Positions 4,309 through 7,852 of a DNA stretch of 7,852 nucleotides are shown piece after piece. The notes under the pieces were generated by a model. The model saw only the letters and a program-made list of their open reading frames with translations, did no database searches and was not told where the DNA came from. Origin of the DNA: Acidobacteriota bacterium (GTDB lineage: Bacteria; Acidobacteriota; Vicinamibacteria; Vicinamibacterales; 2-12-FULL-66-21); the NCBI GenBank assembly GCA_013697225.1, contig JACCXG010000140.1, positions 1 through 7,852 on the forward strand. Direction: 5' to 3'. Position 1 is the stretch's first letter; each line of letters opens with the position of its first letter. The position numbers and the translations under genes were made by a program.

Positions 4309-7166
4309 ATCTTGATCGCCCCAAGGGTCATCAACGGCTGGACGGGTGTGGCCTTCTCGTTCTTGAAGACGAAGTAGAGATCGTGCACACCCGTGGTGCT
4401 CTTCAGGTTTGCGGCTGGCGGACCCGCTGCGCCACCACGACCGCCGCCGCGGCCGCCCCCCGCGCCCTGCGCCGCGCCGCCCGCTGCCTGGACCTCACTG
4501 GCGGTCGGGGCCTGAGTCCCGCGCCCGGCACCACCCAGCGCGACCTCGAGCTGTCCGATGACGGGCCCGGTCGGTGAGCCTGTCCGGATCTCGACCACCC
4601 CGCCCGCCTGACCGCCGCGGGCCTGGGCCTGCGCCGTGAACTCCACGCGGGTCACGCCGGTCAGGTCGAGTCCCTTGAAGCCGAGATGCCCCCCGGCGAG
4701 CGGGATGACCGCCCCTGCCGCGCCACGGGTCGGCGCTGCCGTAATTCCCTGCTGGACGTCCGCCTGCTGGGGACCGAGCGTCGGGCTGCGCAGCACGGTC
4801 ATCGACTCCGTGGTCAGGGACGGCAGGTCGGCTGCCCCCTGGTCTGAATACGCGGCCCGCAGCACGAGCGCGCCGCGCCCGGTGTCCCCTTCCGGAATGG
4901 TGGGCGTGAAGGAGCCCTGGAGCGGCAGCGACGAGAACCGCGTGTCGTTCACGTTCAGAAGGAACTCGGCAATCGTCCTGGCCTCGTGCGGGCTGACGAG
5001 CGGGTGCGCCGGCATGACTTCCTGGCCCCAGACGCCGGTGCTGCCACCCCGGATCTTCCCGGCCAGGTAGTCCAGCGTTCCCGTGTCGGGCTTGTACTTC
5101 TCCGCCAGCATGGTGAAGGACGGTCCCCGGGACTTGGTCTCGCGGTTGTGGCAGGTCGCGCAGCCGTTCGAGGCCACGAGGGCCCTCGCCACACCGAACC
5201 GCGTGGCGGCATCCACCTCCGCCTGCCCGTGGCGCAGCGTGGAGATGTCGAACCCTTCAGGCACGTAGTCGATGCTGAAGGCCACCCGTTCGGCCGGGAT
5301 GCGGCCGGCCGCCAGCGTCCCGTCCTCACGGTCGTTCACCGACACGGCGTAGGTGACCGGCGCGCCTGGCGTGAAGAACGTGCGATTGGCCGCCTTGACC
5401 TCGAGCCCCACGGCCGGCGGGGTATTGCCCGCGATGATGTCGAGCGTCTCGGTGTTCTTGGCGCCCGCGGGATCGGTCACCGTCAGGGTTGCCGAGTAGA
5501 TCCCGTTCCGCTCGAACGGCACCACCGGGTTCGGTCCCTTGAACACCCGCGGCTCTCCCCCGGCGGCCGATTCGATCGTCCACTCGTACGTGAGCGGGTC
5601 GCCGTCGGGATCCACGGTGCCGGCCGAGGAGAAGGCAACCTTGAACGGGGCGATGCCGCCTGTCGTGTCGGAGGTAATCGAAACGACGGGCGTGCGGTTG
5701 CCGCCGTTGTACTCGATCCTGACCAGCTGCGAGTCCACGCTCTTGGCAAACCAGGTGCTCCCGTAATCCAGGACGTAGAGGTCCCCGTCGGGGCCGAACT
5801 TGATGTCGATGATTTCCGAGGGGCGGTAGTCGGGAAGGAAGCGCTCCATCGACTTGTACGCACCCTTCTCGTCCATCTCGATGGCCATGATCCAGCCACG
5901 GGAGAGGTCGGCCGCCAGCCAGCGCCCTTCGTAGTACTCTGGGAACGGACGGGCGGCCTCCTTGAAATCGGCCCGGCGGAAGATCGGCCCTCCGGTGGCC
6001 GAACGGCCGCCGCTGCCCATCCCGGGATATTTCTCCGAGACGGCGTAGGGATACGCGATGAAGGCGGGCTGTGCCGGCGGCAGCACCCGGAGGCCGGTGT
6101 TGTTGACCGAGGTGTTCGTCGGCTTCGCCGGATCCTTGGGCTCGAGCGGCTCGTTCTTCACGTAGTCGAAGTAGGGGAACGCGCGGTTCTCACCCACGAA
6201 GTAGGGCCAGCCGAAGAACCCCGGCCCCTTGGCCTGGTTGAACTCGTCGTAGCCTCTCGGCCCCAGCTCCGAATCCTCGTTCGCGTCTGGCCCCACCTCT
6301 CCCCAGTACACGTAGCCTGTCGCGCTGTCGATCGACACGCGCCAGGGGTTCCGGTTGCCCATGGTGTAGATCTCCGGACGTGTCCCCTCCGTTCCCGGCG
6401 GGAACAGGTTGCCCTCGGGAATGGTGTAGGTGCCGTCCGGCTCGGGGTGGATGCGGAGGATCTTGCCCCGCAGATCGTTGGTGTTCGCGGCGCCGCGCTG
6501 GTCGTCCCAGCTCTGGCGGCCGGGACGCTCGTCGGTCTGCGCGCCGATGTTGTTCGAGGTGTTGTTGCCGACCGTGAGATAGAGGTTGCCGCGTGCGTCC
6601 CAGGTCATGCCGCCGCCGGTGTGGCAGCACTGCTCGCGCTGGACGGTGTACTCCAGGACCACCGTCTTCGACTCCTCATCGAGCTCGTCGTTCTGAAGCT
6701 CCCATCGCGCGAGCACGTGCTTCATCAGCGCCGGCTCGGCATAGAGCATGTACACCCAGTGATTGGTCTCGAAGTCCGGATCGAGCGTCAGCCCGACAAG
6801 CCCTTCCTCTGCCTCCCGGGCGACCCCGGCGGCATTCGTGTACTTCGTATTGACCGGGATCTCGGCGATGAGCCGTGTGGTCTTCGTCGCCGGATCGAAG
6901 ACCTTGAAGGCCCCCTTGCGCTCGATGATGTAGACCTTGCCGTCTTTCGCCACCTCGAACGCCATCGGTTCGTCGAGCTCCCCTGGGGGGACGAGCACCA
7001 CGGGCGTGAAGCGATTGTCGTCCGGCTTCTTCGTCGGATCGGGGGCGGCCGCCGCGCGCGGCGCCGGCCCGCTCCGGTCCTGATATTCCGTGGCCAGCGG
7101 CATGGCCACCATGAGGCACAGCCCCACCACCGTCGCTTTCCCGATCCGGCCGGCGCTCCCCGTCAT
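4290..7166 (-). CDS. Secreted glucose/sorbosone dehydrogenase-like protein with PKD, cytochrome c and CBM6-like domains
   Basis: The protein has 958 residues. I chose the ATG at 7166-7164 because AAGGAG sits 8 bases upstream and a Sec signal peptide follows (hydrophobic about 11-25). The same frame runs open further upstream into the phosphofructokinase gene, but that extension is Arg/Gly-rich and domain-free. Residues 53-485 form a six-bladed-type sugar dehydrogenase propeller (GSDH/PQQ-dependent style): E-P-M-A-F near 66, E-G-L-V-G-L at 121, C180-C181-H182-T-G-G-G with a candidate catalytic His, and G-N-R-N-P-W at 270. Residues 492-578 are a PKD domain (D-P-D-G-D-P-L-T-Y-E-W). Residues 650-740 are a small cytochrome c with C669-A-T-C-H673 and likely axial M718. 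Residues 755-955 resemble a CBM6-type beta-sandwich interrupted by a Gly/Arg-rich loop (878-920). The likely role is extracytoplasmic oxidation of a sugar with electrons leaving through haem. Substrate and cofactor are not known. Confidence 0.9.
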   Translation of the reverse strand: MTGSAGRIGKATVVGLCLMVAMPLATEYQDRSGPAPRAAAAPDPTKKPDDNRFTPVVLVPPGELDEPMAFEVAKDGKVYIIERKGAFKVFDPATKTTRLIAEIPVNTKYTNAAGVAREAEEGLVGLTLDPDFETNHWVYMLYAEPALMKHVLARWELQNDELDEESKTVVLEYTVQREQCCHTGGGMTWDARGNLYLTVGNNTSNNIGAQTDERPGRQSWDDQRGAANTNDLRGKILRIHPEPDGTYTIPEGNLFPPGTEGTRPEIYTMGNRNPWRVSIDSATGYVYWGEVGPDANEDSELGPRGYDEFNQAKGPGFFGWPYFVGENRAFPYFDYVKNEPLEPKDPAKPTNTSVNNTGLRVLPPAQPAFIAYPYAVSEKYPGMGSGGRSATGGPIFRRADFKEAARPFPEYYEGRWLAADLSRGWIMAIEMDEKGAYKSMERFLPDYRPSEIIDIKFGPDGDLYVLDYGSTWFAKSVDSQLVRIEYNGGNRTPVVSITSDTTGGIAPFKVAFSSAGTVDPDGDPLTYEWTIESAAGGEPRVFKGPNPVVPFERNGIYSATLTVTDPAGAKNTETLDIIAGNTPPAVGLEVKAANRTFFTPGAPVTYAVSVNDREDGTLAAGRIPAERVAFSIDYVPEGFDISTLRHGQAEVDAATRFGVARALVASNGCATCHNRETKSRGPSFTMLAEKYKPDTGTLDYLAGKIRGGSTGVWGQEVMPAHPLVSPHEARTIAEFLLNVNDTRFSSLPLQGSFTPTIPEGDTGRGALVLRAAYSDQGAADLPSLTTESMTVLRSPTLGPQQADVQQGITAAPTRGAAGAVIPLAGGHLGFKGLDLTGVTRVEFTAQAQARGGQAGGVVEIRTGSPTGPVIGQLEVALGGAGRGTQAPTASEVQAAGGAAQGAGGGRGGGRGGAAGPPAANLKSTTGVHDLYFVFKNEKATPVQPLMTLGAIKMVTDAR

Positions 7167-7174
7167 GCCTGTGT

Positions 7175-7180
7175 CTCCTT
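7175..7180 (-). promoter_or_regulatory. Strong Shine-Dalgarno deciding the start of the PKD/cytochrome c dehydrogenase gene
   Basis: The minus strand reads AAGGAG at 7180-7175, 8 bases before the ATG at 7166-7164. It favours this start over any in-frame start up to base 7670, because those would overlap the phosphofructokinase gene and put about 168 atypical residues before the signal peptide. Confidence 0.85.
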
Positions 7181-7185
7181 GCCCC

Positions 7186-7212
7186 CGCGCCGCCCCGCGA
7201 CAGGGCGGCGCG
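7186..7212 (-). promoter_or_regulatory. Perfect 10-bp GC hairpin just upstream of the ribosome binding site
   Basis: Bases 7186-7195 (CGCGCCGCCC) and 7203-7212 (its exact reverse complement) flank a 7-base loop. On the minus strand the hairpin ends 5 bases before the AAGGAG site. No T-tract follows, so it does not look like a normal intrinsic terminator for the phosphofructokinase gene. It could be a 5' leader element of the dehydrogenase operon, for example for mRNA stability or translational control, or a 3' end structure. In the rest of the spacer (7213-7333) I see only weak GC-rich inverted repeats and a lone TATCCT (7231-7226) without a matching -35. Confidence 0.45.
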
Positions 7213-7333
7213 CTGGACGCTCTCCAGGATACGAATGGCCCCCCTGGGCCGCACTGAAGTGTACCCCGGGGCAGCGGGTGCCTCGGGGCGCAGGGGTCCG
7301 GAAATGCGCGGCGTGGGGGACGCGACGCGGCGC

Positions 7334-7852
7334 CTAGCGGACCTGGATCTCCCCCTTCTGGTCGATCACCAGCCGGGGTGGCTCGGCGTCGACGAGCAGC
7401 TCGAACTCCCGCCTGAACTGCTCGAGGGAGAGGTTGACCGTGCTGGCGAGCTTCGCCAGCTGATGCGGATCGTCGAAGTCGTCTTTCCTCAGCCGGATCA
7501 TGTACCGGCGGGCAATCGCGTAGCGGGTGGACTGGACGTTCACGAGCCGGACGAGCGATCGGCCAGTCGCCGCGTCCGTCATCTCCGCAAACGGCACCGG
7601 AACGAAGTGCCCCCCCTGCATCGAGATCATGGCCGCATTCCCGCCGGCGATCAGGTACTTCGCCGCGCAATACCCCAGATCCCGCGTGTACTCCATGTCG
7701 ATCGGAATGGGGTCGGCGCAGCGGAGCTCGTAGCCGATGTTCTTCGCCGCGATCGTCGTCTTGATGCCCAGCTGCCGCAGCCGCGCGGTGACCTGCGACT
7801 TCAGGATCTCGCCAAGGTTCACCTCCGCGATGCGCAGGTGCCCGTGGCTGTC
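7334..7852 (-). CDS. 6-phosphofructokinase, C-terminal part (truncated by window edge)
   Basis: The frame is open from base 7852 to a TAG at 7336-7334, giving 172 residues of the C-terminal portion. A GTG at 7822 could be read as a start, but the in-frame residues before it (D-S-H-G-H-L-R-I-A-E) continue the family pattern, so the gene enters from outside the window. Recognisable parts are D-S-H-G-H at the edge, I-G-Y-E-L-R-C-A-D-P near fragment residues 39-48 (the Glu/Arg of this type of motif contact fructose 6-phosphate), E-Y-T-R-D-L-G-Y, and A-M-I-S-M-Q-G-G. This is the PfkA-type fold: cytoplasmic phosphorylation of fructose 6-phosphate to fructose 1,6-bisphosphate in glycolysis. The Y-E-L-R-C form suggests the branch that includes PPi-dependent enzymes. 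The donor-determining Gly/Asp motifs are in the missing N-terminal part, so ATP versus PPi is undecided and no symbol is given. It lies 167 bp upstream of the dehydrogenase pair and probably has its own housekeeping role. Confidence 0.88.
   Translation of the reverse strand, partial: DSHGHLRIAEVNLGEILKSQVTARLRQLGIKTTIAAKNIGYELRCADPIPIDMEYTRDLGYCAAKYLIAGGNAAMISMQGGHFVPVPFAEMTDAATGRSLVRLVNVQSTRYAIARRYMIRLRKDDFDDPHQLAKLASTVNLSLEQFRREFELLVDAEPPRLVIDQKGEIQVR

Noticed and set aside
4986..7337. 783-residue open frame on the plus strand
   Set aside because: It is antisense to the PKD/cytochrome c dehydrogenase gene, has no domain, signal or Shine-Dalgarno support, and has the compositional bias of a shadow frame.
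7167..7670. 168-residue N-terminal extension of the PKD/cytochrome c dehydrogenase
   Set aside because: The extension overlaps the phosphofructokinase gene, is Arg-rich without domains, and would bury the signal peptide. The ATG at 7166 has a strong Shine-Dalgarno.
7334..7822. GTG at 7822 as the start of a short stand-alone protein
   Set aside because: The residues before it to the window edge continue the phosphofructokinase pattern (D-S-H-G-H), so this is an internal Val codon of a longer gene.
1..7852. CRISPR array, tRNA, rRNA, insertion sequence or attachment-site repeats
   Set aside because: Reading both strands I saw no spaced direct repeats, transposase motifs, tRNA-like cloverleaf or rRNA-like stretch; nearly all bases are in the four genes.

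Overview
The window is GC-rich bacterial DNA in which all four recognisable genes lie on the minus strand. Three kinds of evidence suggest a soil-type Acidobacteriota (Vicinamibacterales-like) or a Planctomycetes-like bacterium. These are large secreted sugar-dehydrogenase-type proteins of the 'PVC' family, a ThuA domain, and Gly/Arg/Ala-rich inserts in extracytoplasmic proteins. This assignment is inferred from gene content only and is moderately uncertain.

In the direction of transcription (high to low coordinates) the layout is as follows. (1) 7852-7334 is the C-terminal part of a phosphofructokinase, cut by the window edge. (2) 7333-7167 is a 167-bp spacer with a perfect 10-bp GC hairpin just upstream of a strong Shine-Dalgarno. 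(3) 7166-4290 encodes a secreted 958-residue protein made of a glucose/sorbosone-dehydrogenase-like beta-propeller, a PKD domain, a one-haem cytochrome c domain and a CBM6-like beta-sandwich. (4) 4300-629 overlaps gene 3 by 11 bp and encodes a secreted 1223-residue protein. Its domains are ThuA-like, PVC-type dehydrogenase propeller, HEAT-like helices, a jelly-roll domain and an azurin-like cupredoxin. (5) 628-484 is a 145-bp spacer with a possible promoter and two mutually exclusive GC hairpins. (6) 483-1 is the N-terminal half of an MFS transporter resembling the fucose:H+ symporter group, cut by the window edge.

The core of the locus is the overlapping dehydrogenase pair. Both proteins have Sec signal peptides, sugar-dehydrogenase-like propellers and carbohydrate-binding-like beta-sandwiches. 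One ends its catalytic chain in a c-type haem domain, while the other has a type-1 copper domain where relatives often carry haem. A reasonable inference is a two-protein periplasmic or surface system that oxidises a sugar or glycoside and passes electrons through haem and copper carriers, with the MFS protein importing a product. Neither substrate nor cofactor can be read from the sequence. The long plus-strand open frames are antisense shadows produced by high-GC codon use; I see no supported plus-strand gene.
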